Shown here: positions 34,450 to 46,650 of the stretch, piece by piece | How positions within the stretch are numbered: position 1 is the first letter of the stretch | How the letters are laid out: the number at the start of each line of letters is the position of its first letter | Assembly: GCF_000143415.4 (NCBI RefSeq) | Contig: NW_003314263.1 | Location: 1,700,749 to 1,764,748 of the forward strand | DNA: 64,000 bases | Source: Selaginella moellendorffii | Taxonomy: Eukaryota; Streptophyta; Lycopodiopsida; Selaginellales; Selaginellaceae | Direction of reading: 5' to 3' | Translations under genes and position numbers: made by a program | Notes under the pieces: generated by a model | The model's input: only the letters and a program-made list of their open reading frames with translations | What the model was told of the DNA's origin: nothing | The model's database searches: none

Positions 34450-37300
34450 TCGGGAGAATGAAGGCAACTTAACCGGTTGTGTGAAGGAGAATTGCTGATA
34501 AAAGGAATGCATCCTTTAAGTGATCTTTAGTCAGGATGTTCCAGCTTGGGACATCACCATTAGCATTTGGAAGACCATTTGGCATGTCAAAGAGCATGAA
34601 GTTTGTGCTCTTGAGCGGTTGCCTATGGATCTTCTGACAAAAGTGCTTCCACTTTTGCTGGATAGCCATATTCTTAGCATCCTCCTTGAAAGATGCCATC
34701 AATGAACTGTAGGAGCCAATAAAGATCCCAACTTCACTATGGAATGCCATTCGAGAAACAGGGCAAATCTAGGGGAAGAAGACAAAGGTAAGATGTGAAT
34801 TTAAGAAAAAATTATATACCATTATATGGTGTGTGGTAGATGTAAGTTCCTCTAGGTCCTCTTTTCGGACATCAAGACAAGCTGGAATGAAGTTACTTCT
34901 AACAGTTTTTGCTGCAACCATTTCGAAGGACTAAGAATAGGAGAGAATTAAGAGAAATATACCTCGAGAAGTTCTTCGGTTACAGGTATGTCTTGGACGA
35001 TCATCATCATTGTTGACTAATTCCTCCAAATGTGGATTTACATGCTTTTGTTGAGGTAGAACTTCTTATATGTTCTGGTTCTCTTGCTCCACTTCGTCTC
35101 GAGGAATTTCTTGCAAGTCATTCTCACCGCCATCTTCACTCCTCGCCATTGGCACCAATAGTGTTGACATTCTCATGGCCATCATCTTCGCCATCTGGCA
35201 TGTCTTCATTGTTGCCTCTTGCAGCCTCTCGACGGGTTGGTGCATAATCTGGCATCTCCAATTCCCAAGGACAAGCTTGCTTTATTGCTGCTGGAAACTT
35301 CATTGTTGTCGGGTATATGCCTCCATCTCTCACATCATGCTTTATGAGTCGTTTTCATACTAGTGTTTCAAGAGGAATGCCTCTATATTGGAGATACCTA
35401 TAATAGAATATAAACAAATTGAGTATAGTTGAGAAATTGTATGTTACTTGAAAGCCACTCACCGCATGAAATAAGGTTGGCCAAGTTATTTATCAAATAG
35501 AGTCGTGCTTGTGGCCTTCTTCGGCAGCTAGTCCTCTTTGAGTTTTGTAAGTTTAGTGGTGAAAAAGTCCTTGAATGGAAGTTGCTCAAGATCATCCCCT
35601 ATGAAAAGCACTTGAAACATCTCCCCTTCATATATAGTTTATGAAATGTAGATGGTCCTCCTTAGCACAGTCTTCATCATATTGTCCAGCCCTTTTCCTC
35701 CTTCCCTGAGTTTGCTATTGAGGTCATTGAAAATGTGTATTTGTTCCTTATATGTAAGCTTTGAGTTTGAGATGTTGTAAATAATCTCATCTGGAGTCTT
35801 GCCCACTAAGAAATAACTTTTGTGAGTAATCTTCATGTAAACGCAAACAATACTTACTTTCATGACAAACAATCTCTATTATGATATCAAACCACTCCTT
35901 TGGGCGTTGAGGGTTAGCCACACTAAGTAATTTCTTTACCTTTGTCTTCTTTGTGATGTTGATTTTTTTGTCAATTGCAGCTAAATGCTCTAAGAGTTCT
36001 TGATTGTTTTCAGCTTGATGCAACTGTGCATATACATCTTGCCTAACCTTCACCAATGGTTGAAGATAACACAAACATTCTATGACAAAAAGTATAATTA
36101 GAAGAATATACTTTACTCCACACGGCTATCATAAAGGCTATTGAATTCTTGTACCATCTATTGGCATCTTGATGACCTTGTTAATGCCGAATAAGTGATG
36201 CTAAATCATCACTATAGTGGCTCCGGACTGCATCCTTGTTGAGATTGGCAAGAAATTGGATCTACTTGATATCATGTACTAGGCTTTGTTTTTGCACTAT
36301 AAACTATCCCAGCCTGCAAAACACAAATTGTTAAAAGTGATTGAAGAGAGAGAGGTACTTACGCATTAATTTTGTGGTAAGCTATCACAAGCCTTGCCAT
36401 ATCTAGAGATCCTCTTGCGTGTACATGTCCAACCAAAACATTAATATGATAGACAGGATTGTCTCGGAAGCATTCATTGATACACTTCATCCACGCACAT
36501 CAGTGATGATTCCCGTCGATAATGTAAAACATTTTCCCCACAAATTGTTGAGTCCCAGGATGGCTCATAAGCATGTTGTCAAATTCGTGGGACTTCATTT
36601 TCCAAATGTCATCCCAAACCCTCTTGATTTCCGGTGACACCGAGAGGGTATTTTTTGTTCCTGGCTTGAAGACTGAAATAGGGAACATACCTATGTTTGT
36701 CCCAAGTCCATTTTGTTTGTACAAATTATAGATGTCCATGTTGACGAAGTGAGGTGAAGCAAACTGAACGATGCTTGTCTGAGTGAATTGACATAGTGGG
36801 ACTTCTCGGATCATGTCTCTCGAGCCTTCCCACTTGAGAGACTCTAGAGTCATGTGAATGGCCTTCTATTTGGTTTTCAAAACTGTCTTTTGGAAGCACT
36901 TGTCTACAATGTGTTCAAATAGCTCCACTTCTCTTTTAGCTTCAATTACACCTCCAGTAGCACCATTATCAAATCTAGCCCCCAAATCGGGCCCAACACC
37001 CCCATTAGGTGCATCTGGGCACTGCTCCATAATATAGTTAGTTTTTGCCATATTTTGTGAATATGTTAAGAGTAGTGGCATTTGTGGTTGTGGTAGCAAT
37101 GGTAGTGATGACAATGGTTGCAATGGTGCTACTAGTGGTGATGATGGTGGCAATGGTAGTGGTAATGGTGACGATAGTGGTGGTGGTAATGGTGGTGATG
37201 ATGGTGGTGGTAATGGTGGTGATGAAGGTAGAGGTGGCAATGGTGGTGAAGGTGGTGGCAGTGGTAATGATGGTGGTGGCATCGATGGTGGTGGTTGCAA
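34450..37300 (-). pseudogene. Decayed gene with a ParB-like core domain
   Basis: Minus-strand frames follow in order: a proline-rich N-terminus (PPPSPPLPPLPSSPPLPP, 37300 down), NYIMEQCPDAPNGGVGP, then a segment with MFPISVFKPG and GKMFYIIDGNHH followed by CAWMKCIN. The GNH-x-x-A pattern after a beta strand resembles the ParB/sulfiredoxin fold, and it parallels FYAVSGQHSSLAM in the gene at 59-64 kb. A TAG (about 36866) and a TGA just after GNHH interrupt the frame; both are one C-to-T change from sense. Later frames (LANLNKDAVRSHYSDDLASL; VANPQRPKEWFDIIIEI; FMLFDMPNGLPNANG) are broken too. The last could be a methyltransferase-like motif, which is speculative. No intact product. Confidence 0.5.
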
Positions 37301-37312
37301 AAATGGGGGTGC
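37060..37312. repeat. GGT/GAT-rich trinucleotide tract
   Basis: Imperfect GGTGGTGATGG repeats. On the minus strand they encode the proline/serine-rich start of the decayed ParB-like gene; the valine-rich and histidine-rich frames are by-products. Confidence 0.8.
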
Positions 37313-37524
37313 ATGTGGACTAAAGCTATCTAGTTGTGAAGACAGTAGAGTTGTCGCTGTGGAAATCTCTATCTAAAGGCCAAATTGATTGTCATCCTGG
37401 ATCTCATCTTCCTCATGTCTTGTTCTCTTTGATCCAACATCCTTCTCCTTTTGTAGTTGTTTTCGATTCTGAAAATAAAAAAAAACTCATTATAAAATAA
37501 AAATGCATAAGACATAAAAATGCA

Positions 37525-38054
37525 TAAGAAGCATGGAGTGTGCAGCCGAATGCCTAGCCCGGGCACTTGGCATGGGCGAGGCTGAGCAGGCTGGTTCGCC
37601 GACGTACCGGCCCGCGTGGAGTGCCCGGCCAAGTGCCCAGCCTGGGCACTTGGCCCGAGCGCTAGTTTGCCAGTGTACTAGCTCGCCCCCAAGCACCATA
37701 GCTAGCCATGTGGAGTGCCTGGCCAAATGCCCGGCCTAGGCACTTGGCGCGGGCGCCGATTCACCAACGTACTGGCCCGCCCCCAAGTGCCATGGCCAGC
37801 CTGCGTAGAGTGCCCAGTCGAGTGCCTGGCCTAGGCACTTGGCGCGGGCACTCCGCACAGGCGCCAGTTCACCAGCGTACCGGCCCGCCCCCAAGTGCCA
37901 TGGCCAGCCAATGTGGAGTGCCCGGCCAAGTGCCCGACCCAAGCACTTGGCACGGGCACTCTATGCGGGCGCCGGTTTGCCAGCATACCGGCCCACCCCC
38001 AAGCGCCATGGCCAGCCCGCGTGGAGTGCCCGGCCGAGTACCTGGCTTGGGCAC
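37525..38054. repeat. GC-rich minisatellite, period about 110 bp
   Basis: About five diverged units containing GGCACTTGG, CGTACCGGCCCGCCCCCAAG and GCCATGGCCAGCC. The same units reappear at 39212-39520 and 43843-44150, each time directly after the end of an LTR. It ends in GGCAC just before the LTR at 38055. Confidence 0.85.
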
Positions 38055-39211
38055 TGTAAGGAACCGACTCCCCGAGATGTCGTAGGCTAAAGGATCCCTG
38101 AAAGCTTGACCGAAATGACAAAGAGTTCATTGGATGGGACCGAGTTGAAGATCGAGTCCAAGACCGACTCTGAGACCGAGTTCGAGATAGAGTCCGGGAT
38201 CGAGCCGAGGCCGAATCGGAGACCGAGATCGAGACCGAGTTCGAGACCAAGTTCGAGACAGAGTCCGAGATCCAAATCGGGTCCGAGACTGAGTCCGAGG
38301 TCGAGTCCGAAGTCAAGTCCGAGATCGGGTCCGAGATCGAGTCCGAGATCGAGTCCGAGACGGAATCCAAAGTCGGGTCCGAGATCGAGTCCGAGATTGA
38401 TTCTGAGACTAAGTCCACATACTAATACAGCTCAAGGGGTGAAAGCCCAAAGCTTGTGTCTCCCAGGGGGGGAGGGGGGGGGGGGCTGCAAGGGGTATAG
38501 TAGGGATAGTGAGGTCCAGGAACCAGTCTTGAAGGAACTCTCTAGTGGTGCTTCCAAACTGACTTGAGGTTGAGATTGGGGCTGAGGGGCCTTGGGTGGG
38601 AGTGAGCATGGGCTTGAGTGGTGCCGGAGGGGCCACCCAAGGAAGTGCTCAAGAGCAGCTCCCACTCCCAAAAGGGAAACCAACTGCGGTGCTCCCGGCT
38701 CATGTGGAGTGGTGCCCCACTTGAGTACCTTGTGGCTCATTGGTCCTCGCCCTTCTTAGGGGCTTGGGCCTTCCCTTCGAGATGGAAGTGGGGGGGGTAG
38801 AGGTACCCATACCGGGCCGTTAGGCCACGGTGTTTCGCCCCGACGTCCCGAAGCAAGTGTTGCACCCAAGGCTTGGGATTTAGAGGGTCCCATGATCAAG
38901 TCTTGTGGTACCAAGGGGTGTTAGGAACCTGGAGGCTTGGTGTGCTTGGCTGCTTGTGCCTGCGGGGAGTGTAGCCGAACCTTAAGTCCAGTCTAACCTG
39001 GGAGGGGGATTGGGAGAGATTCAGGAATCCGTAGATGGATGGCTAACACTCCGTTGCTCGTGCAGTGAGTAGCTGAAACTAAGTAGGACCAAGTAGGAGC
39101 TGGTACCATAGGCGAGAACCTTGGTGAGGGAACTTAGCACAAGCCAAGGCAGAGTTGTTCGGATAGACGAGGTAAGCTGGCAAATTGGAAAGGAAAAATT
39201 TGTGGCTTATA
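38055..39211 (+). mobile_element. LTR of gypsy element A1 (left)
   Basis: Begins TGTAAGGAAC and ends GGCTTATA, where the other LTRs end GGCTTACA. It matches the A2 LTRs over its length. From 38130 to 38410 it is a run of GAGTCCGAGA-type units. GGCAC flanks it on both sides (38050-38054 and 39212-39216), as does GC minisatellite. Confidence 0.8.
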
Positions 39212-39520
39212 GGCACTTGGCACGGGGAAGGTTGTGCGGGCTAGTTCGCTAGCGTACCAGCCCACCCCCAAGCGCCATGGTTGGCCCACGTGGAGTGCCT
39301 GGCTCAGGCACTTGGTGCAGGCACCGGTTCGCCGGCATACCGGCCTGCCCCCAAGCGCCATGGCCGGCTAGCCCGGCCCAGACACTTGGTAGTGGTAGTG
39401 CTGGGCACGGTAGCGGTGGCACTAGGCACGACAGTGCTAGAGATTGGGTGCTAGGTGTGGTGTGGGTGCGGTGGTGCTGAGCGCGGCATGGGCATAGCAG
39501 CACTAGGCACAGGCGGTGAT
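39212..39520. repeat. GC-rich minisatellite inside element A1
   Basis: It sits where a primer-binding site and gag should be. It joins the protease-coding region at GTGATC (39516-39521), a six-base match between minisatellite flank and the gag-pol sequence of A2, which suggests a microhomology junction. Confidence 0.75.
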
Positions 39521-42181
39521 CTAGTCCCTAACTCAAAGTTACTCATTACACGAGCAACTTTGGTAGAGAGTCGTTCGCGACATCTACTAGCCCTCCGGGG
39601 GAAGTTCGGAGGTAGCTTTGTTAAGATCCTTATTGACACGGGTGCTTCGGATAATTTTGTGGCTGCAGACATAGTCCGGTAAGCCGAACTAACGGTGCAG
39701 TGGCTAGGTGAACCAAGGACTATAGAGTTTGTTCAAGGTAGCCAAAGCACTAATGAGGTACTTCAACAAGCGAGAGTCAAAGTGGGGACTTGGAAGGTGG
39801 ACATGGATTTCACCGTGTTTGACATGGCGGGATTTGATGTGATCTTCGGAATGGATTGGTTCAATCGGTTCGTGGTAGCCTTGCATGGACAAGGTAGGAA
39901 CCTTGTGGTACTAGCGAATGCCCAAGGAAGAAGATCTAGGGTGGAGGCCCAAGATCTAAAGGTAGGGCAAAGCAAGGCCAAAGATTCCTGCTTAAACCTG
40001 GTGTCCACGAGAGGACAACTCACTAAAGGAACTAAGGTAGCCTTTTTGTGCTTACTCTCGGTGAAGAGTGACAAAAAGACATGAACGGAAGAAGTACCTT
40101 TAGTGATTCAGCGGGTGTTGGACCAATTCCAAGATACCATGCCAGAGGAGCTACCGGCGGGGCTGCCCCCAGCACGACCGATAGAACATAAGATTGAGTT
40201 GGTTGAGGGTGCTGAGGCAATGGTTCATCCCCCTTATCGTTTGAACGAAAAAGAACTCAAGGAGCTCAAGTGCCAACTAGAGGAGTTGGTGGACAAAGGG
40301 TATATTAGGTTGAGCAAGTCACCGTATGGGGCGCCGGTGTTATTTGTGAAAAAGAAAGATGGGTCTATGCGCATGTGCATAGACTACCGGTTGCTCAACA
40401 AGTATACAAAGAAGAACAAGTACCTTTTGCCAAGGATTGAGGACCTGTTCGATAGGTTGGGAAAGGCAAAATACTTCTCGAGGATTGACCTAAGGTCAGG
40501 ATACTACCAGATCAGGGTAGCCGAGGAAGATGTCGAGAAGACAACCTGTCGAACGAGGTATGGGAGCTTTGAGTTTCTGGTGATGCCCTTCGGGCTATGT
40601 AATGCGCCGGCAACGTTTTCGGTGCTGATGAACCACATCTTTGTACCCTATCTGGATCACTTCGTGGTCGTCTATATCGATGACATCCTGATCTATAGCG
40701 AGACGCTAGAGGAGCATGCCGAACACTTGGCGAAGGTGTTTGAGAAACTAAGGGAACACAAACTGTATGCTAAAGAGAGCAAATGTGACTTTGCTCAACA
40801 AGAGGTAAAGTTTCTCGGGCATGTGGTGGGCCAGGACGGGCTCAAGGTGGACCCGGAGAAGGTCCAAGCGATCCAGGAATGGGAGCGACCATCGAACGTA
40901 CACGAGTTGAGGGCATTCCTGGGGCTATGCAACTACTATCGAAAGTTTATCAGACACTATTCGAGAGTAACCCTACCCTTAACGGACCAAATAGGAAAAG
41001 GGAAGATGGTATGGACAGCGGAATGCGAGGCGGCATTCGTCCACCTCAAAGGGAAGTTGAGGAAGGCTCCCGTATTGGCATTACCAGACTTTGGTAAGGA
41101 CTTTGAGGTAGAAACGGATGCTTCAGACTTTGCGTTGGGCGCAGTTTTGAAGCAAGACAACCATCTGGTAGCGTTCTTCTCAAAGAAGTTGGACAAGGCT
41201 CAATAGAAGTGGCCTGCCCAGGAGAAGGAATTGTTTGCGGTGGTCAAGGCGCTCAAGGAGTGGTGACACTACCTTGGGAGACACTTCAAGGTTTACACGG
41301 ACAATGTGGCAACAAAACACTTTTTGTCACAGCCCGACCTGAGAGGGAAACAAGGTCGGTGGGCCAATGCCTTGGCCGAGTTTGTTTGTGAGATTCTGTA
41401 CAAGCTTGGGAAGAGCAACATCGTGGCAGATGCGCTAAGTCAAAAAGCGAGCTTGAGGTTGGCAATATCCAGCGCAACAGCAACCTTCTGGGACGATGTG
41501 CGGACAGCATATGAGAACGATAGTCTAGCACAAGAAGTGTTGCTGAGGAATCTAGAGGCACGGGAAGCTCACCAGAGAGGTGAGCTGCCAACGGAAGAGA
41601 AAACAGGCTATGCGGAACGCAACGGACTCATTTATTACAAGCAAACGAGGGTGTATGTTCCAGAAGGGGAACTAAGGAAGGTAGCCTTAGAAGAGTGTCA
41701 TGACGGACCTCTTGCAGGACATGGCAGAGTGCCCAAGACGATGGGCTTACTCAAGAGGAAGTACCATTGGCCAGATATGGCTAAAGACGTCCAAGACTAT
41801 GTAAATGTCCAACATGTCAGCAGGTCAAAGCCATGACTAAGGCTAGTGGGGGCTTGTTACAAAGCATCCCAATTCCAAATCATCCATGAAAATGTCTTAC
41901 GATGGACTTCATCACGGGATTCCCCCCAAATGAGGGCTTTGATGCGATATTCATGGTGGTGGACCGATTTTTGAAACTGGCACATTTCATACCCACCACA
42001 ACGGAAGTGGATGCGGAAGGTGTGGCAAAGCTGTTCTTCGAACAAGTGGTTTGAGTGCGGGGAAGGCCAGAAGAGATCATCTCAGATCGAGATAAGATCT
42101 TCACCAGTAGGTTCTAGAGAACTCTCCTGGAATAGTATCGCACCAAGTTGAAATTCAGCACAACCTATCACCCACAGATAT

Positions 42182-42228
42182 GTATGGGGTATTAAGTCAA
42201 GTTTGATGGCATTAACACTTCTTGACAG
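42182..42228 (+). other. Putative 47-nt spliceosomal intron in A1 integrase
   Basis: Begins GTATGGGG and ends TTCTTGACAG. Removing it joins HPQ directly to RQMERVNKQLEDY, the conserved integrase HPQTDGQTERVN region. The same segment is at the same place in A2 (46697-46651). Confidence 0.7.
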
Positions 42229-42646
42229 ACAGACAAATGGAAAGGGTGAATAAGCAATTAGAGGATTATTTGTGATGCTATGTCTTAGGAGACCAGACCG
42301 ATTGGGTAAGTCATTTGAGACTTGCGGAAATGTGTTATAACAACTCACCACATTCGAGTATCGGGGTGAGTCCATGGGAAGTCATCAATGGGCAAGCTAT
42401 TGAAGGTCTTGTGGAGCTCGGCGTGGCCGAGTACTATGGAGAGTTACCCACAGTGGAGGCATTCACAGCGGAAAGACTCAACATTTGGAATCTAGTGAGG
42501 GATTCCTTGGAACGGGCTCAACAAAGGCAAATCAAATATGTGAACTAGAAGCATTAGGATGTAGAGTTCCAAGCTGGGGAGAAGGTGTGGCTGAACACCA
42601 AGAACCTCAAGCTGCCAAGTGGGATCAGCTGGAAGTTGACCCAAAG

Positions 42647-42698
42647 GTAAAAATGCATGTATTCCTGGAATTGAATTGATCTTGAGTTCCTTAAGCAG
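42647..42698 (+). other. Putative 52-nt spliceosomal intron in A1 integrase
   Basis: Begins GTAAAAATGC, contains two in-frame stops and ends TTAAGCAG. Removing it gives WKLTQRFAGPYEIE, the conserved integrase C-terminal motif. A2 has it at 46232-46181. Confidence 0.75.
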
Positions 42699-43016
42699 GT
42701 TCGCGGGGCCTTACGAGATTGAGGCATGAATCGGTAAAGTGGCTTACCGACTCCGACTTCCTCGAGAGATGGGGAAGATGCACCCAGTGTTCCATGTGAA
42801 CTTACTCAAGTCGTACTTTGAGGATCCGCTTCGCAAGGACCAAGTAAGACTTTTACCTGAGGTTATCCAAGGGGAAGAGGAATACGAAGTCGAGGCCATC
42901 CTCAATGCGCGCAAGAGCAAGCGACAAGGACATGAGGTGAGAGAGTTCCATGTGAAGTGGAAAGGATTTCCACACTGCGAAGCAACATGGGAACTGGAGG
43001 AGAACCTAGCAAATGG

Positions 43017-44150
43017 AATCCGAAGTCGGGTCCGAGATCGAGTCCGAGATCGATTCTGAGACTAAGTCCACATACTAATACAGCTCAAGGGGTGAAAGCC
43101 CAAAGCGTGTGTCTCCCAGGGGGGGGGGGGCTGCAAGGGGTTCCAAAAGTATAGTAGGGATAGTGAGGTCCAGGAACCAGTCTTGAAGGAACTCTCCAGT
43201 GGTGCTTCCAAACTGACTTGAGGTTGAGACTGGGGCCGAGGGGCTTTGGGTGGGAGTGAGCATGGGCTTGAGTGGTGCCGGAGGGGCCACCCAAGGAAGA
43301 GCTCAAGAGTAACTCCCACTCCCGAATGGGAAACCGGCTGCGGTGCTTCCAGCTCATGTGGAGTGGTGCCCCACTTGAGTACCTTGTGGCTCATTGGTCC
43401 TCGCCCTTCTTAGGGGCTTGGGCCTTCCCTTCGGGATGGAAGTGGGGGGGTAGAGGTACCCATACCGGGCCGTTAGGCCACGGTGTTTCGCCCCGACGTC
43501 CCGAAGCAAGTGTTGCACCCAAGGCTTGGGATTTAGAGGGTCCCATGATCAAGTCTTTTGGTACCAAGGGGTGTTAGGAACCTGGAGGCTTGGTATGCTT
43601 GGCTGCTTGTTCCTGCGGGGAGTGTAGCCGAACCTTAAGTCCAGTCTAACCCGGGGAGGGGGATTGGGAGAGATTCGGGAATCTGTAGATGGATGGCTAA
43701 CACTCCGTTGCTCGTGTAGTGAGGTAGGAGCTGGTACCATAGGCGAGAACCTTGGCGAGGGAACTTAGCACAAGCCAAGGCAGAGTTGGTCGGATAGACG
43801 AGGTAAGCTGGCAAATTGGAAAGGAAAAATTTGTGGCTTATAGGCACTTGGCACGGGGAAGGTTGTGTGGGCTAGTTCGCTAGCGTACCAGCCCACCCCC
43901 AAGCGCCATGGTTGGCCCACGCGGAGTGCCCGGCTCTGGCACTTGGTGTGGGCACCGGTTCGCCGGCTTACCGGCCTGCCCCCAAGCGCCATGGCCGGCT
44001 AGCCCGGCCCGAGCACTTGGCAGTGGTAGTGCTGGGCATGGTAGCGGTGGCACTAGGCACGACAGTGCTAGAGATTGGGTGCTAGGTGTGGCGTGGGTGC
44101 GGTGGTGCTGAGCGCCGCATGGGCATAGCAGCACTAGGCACAGGCGGTGA
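43017..44150 (+). repeat. Second copy of LTR 3' part plus flanking minisatellite
   Basis: Collinear with 38357-39520: the end of the GAGTCCGAGA array, the rest of the LTR to 43842, GGCAC (43843-43847) and the GC minisatellite. The chromodomain frame of A1 runs straight into the LTR interior at 43016, so the first part of this LTR and the polypurine tract are missing. Confidence 0.85.
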
Positions 44151-44332
44151 TACTAAGTGTTGTGGTGCTTGGTGTTGAGGTGGAGTGATGAGGGAGTGGA
44201 GGAGAAAAAAAAACTTACTCTTGGTGTTATTTTGTTCAACGCCAATAGATCCCACAGTCACTCCCAATCTCCCACTCTATTTTCTATAAAAACCTAATGA
44301 CGGCGGCTGTGACGGGGCTAGGGCTAATTGGA

Positions 44333-45450
44333 TGTAAGCCATAAATTTTTTCTTTCCAATTTGCCAGCTTACCTCTTCTATCTGACCAACACTGCCTTAG
44401 CTTTTGCTAAGTTCCCTCGCCAAGGTTCCCACCTATTGTACCAGCTCCTACTTGGTCCTACTTGGTTTCAGCTATTCACTGCATGAGCAACGGAGCGTTA
44501 GCCATCCATCCACAGATTCCCAAATCTCTCCCAATCCCCCTTCTTGGGTTAAACTGCACTTAAGGTTCAGCTACACTCCCTGCAGGCACAAGCAGCCAAG
44601 CACACCAAGCCTCTAGGTTCCTAACATCCCTTGGTACAACAAGACTTGATCATGGGACCCTTTAAATCCCAAGCCTTGGGTGCAACACTTGCTTCGGGAC
44701 CTCGGGGCGAAACACCGTGGCCTAACGGCCTGGTATGGGTACCTCTACCCCCCCACTTCCATCCCGAAGGGAAGGCCCAAGCCCCTAAGAAGGGCGAGGA
44801 CCAATGAGCCACAGGTACTCAAGTGGGGCACCACTCCACATGAGCTGGAAGCACTGCAGCCGGTTTCCCATTCGGGAGTGGGAGTTACTCTTGAGCTCTT
44901 CCTTGGGTGGCCCCTCCGGCACCACTCAAGCCCATGCTCACTCCCACCCAAAGCCCCTCGGCCCCAGTCTCAACCTCAAGTCAGTTTGGAAGCACCACTG
45001 GAGAGTTCCTTCAAAAGACTGATTCCTAGACCTCATTATCCCTACTATACTTTTGGAACCCCCTGCACCCCCCCCGGGAGACACATGCTTTGGGCTTTCA
45101 CCCCTTGACTTGTATTAGTACACGGACTTGGACTCGATCTCAGACCTGAATTTGGACTTGATTTGAGACCCGAATTTGGACTCGATCTCGGACTCAATCT
45201 TAGACCCAACTTTAGACTCAGTCTTGGACTCGATCTCGGACCCGATCTCACACTTGACTTTGGACTCGACCTCGGACTCAGTCTCAGACCCGATCTCAGA
45301 TCTTGGACTCTGTCTCGAACTCGGTCTTGAACTCGGTCTTCGAGTCAGCCTCGGACTCGATCTCGGACTCTATCTCAAACTCGGTCTTAGAGTCGGTCTT
45401 GGACTCGATCTCAGACTCGGTCCTATCTGATGAACTCTTTATCATTTCGG
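44333..45450 (-). repeat. 3' LTR of A2
   Basis: Aligns with the 5' LTR (50963-52081) until about 45450. It then lacks the block with GGATCCTTTAGCC and runs into sequence related to 56.2-56.6 kb, so its inner edge is rearranged; the true edge may lie near 45770. Confidence 0.8.
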
Positions 45451-46180
45451 TCTACGACTTGTTGACCATATCTCTGGGGGCATTCCCCCACTTAATGGTG
45501 TGCCTAAGTTAGCCTCCCCGGCCAAGAGCCCATGACAACGGAATATAGGTGTCCCTATACCCCTCACCTCACCACGCCCTAGTATGGGGTCAGGACTTGA
45601 ACCTAGCCTTGCTTTACTAGGGGGTTGGGACTCGAGCCCAACCTCCGTAGAATACGTCTATGGATTCGACATCCCTGCGGGAAGTCAGACGTAGTGCCCT
45701 ACGCCTGGTTGACCTAGCTAACCCATGCTAATTAGCTTACCTTTGGCGCGCCTTCGGGTCCCAACATATGCCATTGCTCAACTTCACAAATTGATACTTT
45801 AATTGAACTTTGCATAAATACATAGAGTTCTACTTTGCAGAAATTCTTCCACTAGATCTCGCGCATTCGCTAAGTTCTCCTCCGGTTCCCATGTTTCTTC
45901 ACAATGTGGAAATCCTTTCCACTTCACATGAAACTCTCTCACCTCGCGTCCTTGTTGCTTGCTCTTGCATGCATTAAGGATGGCCTCGACTTCGTATTCC
46001 TCCTCCTCTTGGATAACCTTAGGTAAAGGTCTTATTTGGTCCTTGTGAAGCAGATCCTCAAAGTACGGCTTAAATAAGTTCACATGGAACACTGGGTGCA
46101 TTTTCCCCATCTCTCGAGGAAGTCGAAGACAGTAAGCCACTTTACCGATTCGTGCCTCAATCTCATAAGGCCCCACGAAC

Positions 46181-46232
46181 CTGCTTAAGGAACTCAAGAT
46201 CAATTCAATTCCAGGAATACATGCATTTTTAC
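46181..46232 (-). other. Putative 52-nt intron in A2 integrase
   Basis: Same ends and length as 42647-42698 in A1. Splicing joins WKLTQ to RFVGPYEIEARIGKVAY in frame. Confidence 0.75.
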
Positions 46233-46650
46233 CTTTGGGTCAACTTCCAGCTGATCCCACTTGGCAGCCTGAGGTTCTTGGTGTTCAGCCACACCTTCTC
46301 CCCAGCTTGGAACTCTACATCCCAATGCTTCTAGTTCACATATTTGATTTGCCTTTGCTGAGCCCATTCCAAGGAATCCCTCACTAGATTCCAAATGTTG
46401 AGTCTTTCCGCTGTGAATGCCTCCACTGCGGGTAACTCTCCATAGTACTCGGCCACACCGAGCTCCACAAGACCTTCAATAGCTCGCCCATTGATGACTT
46501 CCCATGGACTCACCCCGATACTCGAATGTGGTGAGTTGTTATAACACATTTCCGCAAGTCTCAAATGACTTACCCAATCGGTCTGGTCTCCTAAGACATA
46601 GCATCACAAATAATCCTCTAGTTGCTTATTCACCCTTTCCGTTTGTCTGT

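Larger units (their letters stand above)
39521..43016 (+). pseudogene. gypsy A1 pol: protease, RT, RNase H, integrase, chromodomain
   Basis: Chromovirus-type Ty3/gypsy polyprotein without gag. In order: aspartic protease LIDTGASDNFV (39635), reverse transcriptase from about 40200 with [13 protein letters not shown] and the active site [12 protein letters not shown] (40660), RNase H with [13 protein letters not shown] (41110), integrase zinc region CHDGPLAGHGRVPKTMG (41695), core around 41900-42400, and chromodomain EFHVKWKGFPHCEATWE (42945). Stops are scattered (near 39680, 40082, 41204, 41262) and several look like CAG or CGA changed to TAG or TGA. The integrase contains two GT-AG segments, 42182-42228 and 42647-42698, whose removal restores frame. 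The element cannot move on its own. Confidence 0.92.

Noticed and set aside
37045-37323. Val-rich and His-rich ORFs on both strands
   Set aside because: By-products of the GGT/GAT trinucleotide tract; only the minus-strand Pro-rich frame continues into a protein-like sequence.
38106-38567. Ser/Asp/Glu/Arg-rich ORFs, also at 45.2, 51.8 and 32.8 kb
   Set aside because: They are frames through the LTR tandem arrays and are open on both strands by composition.
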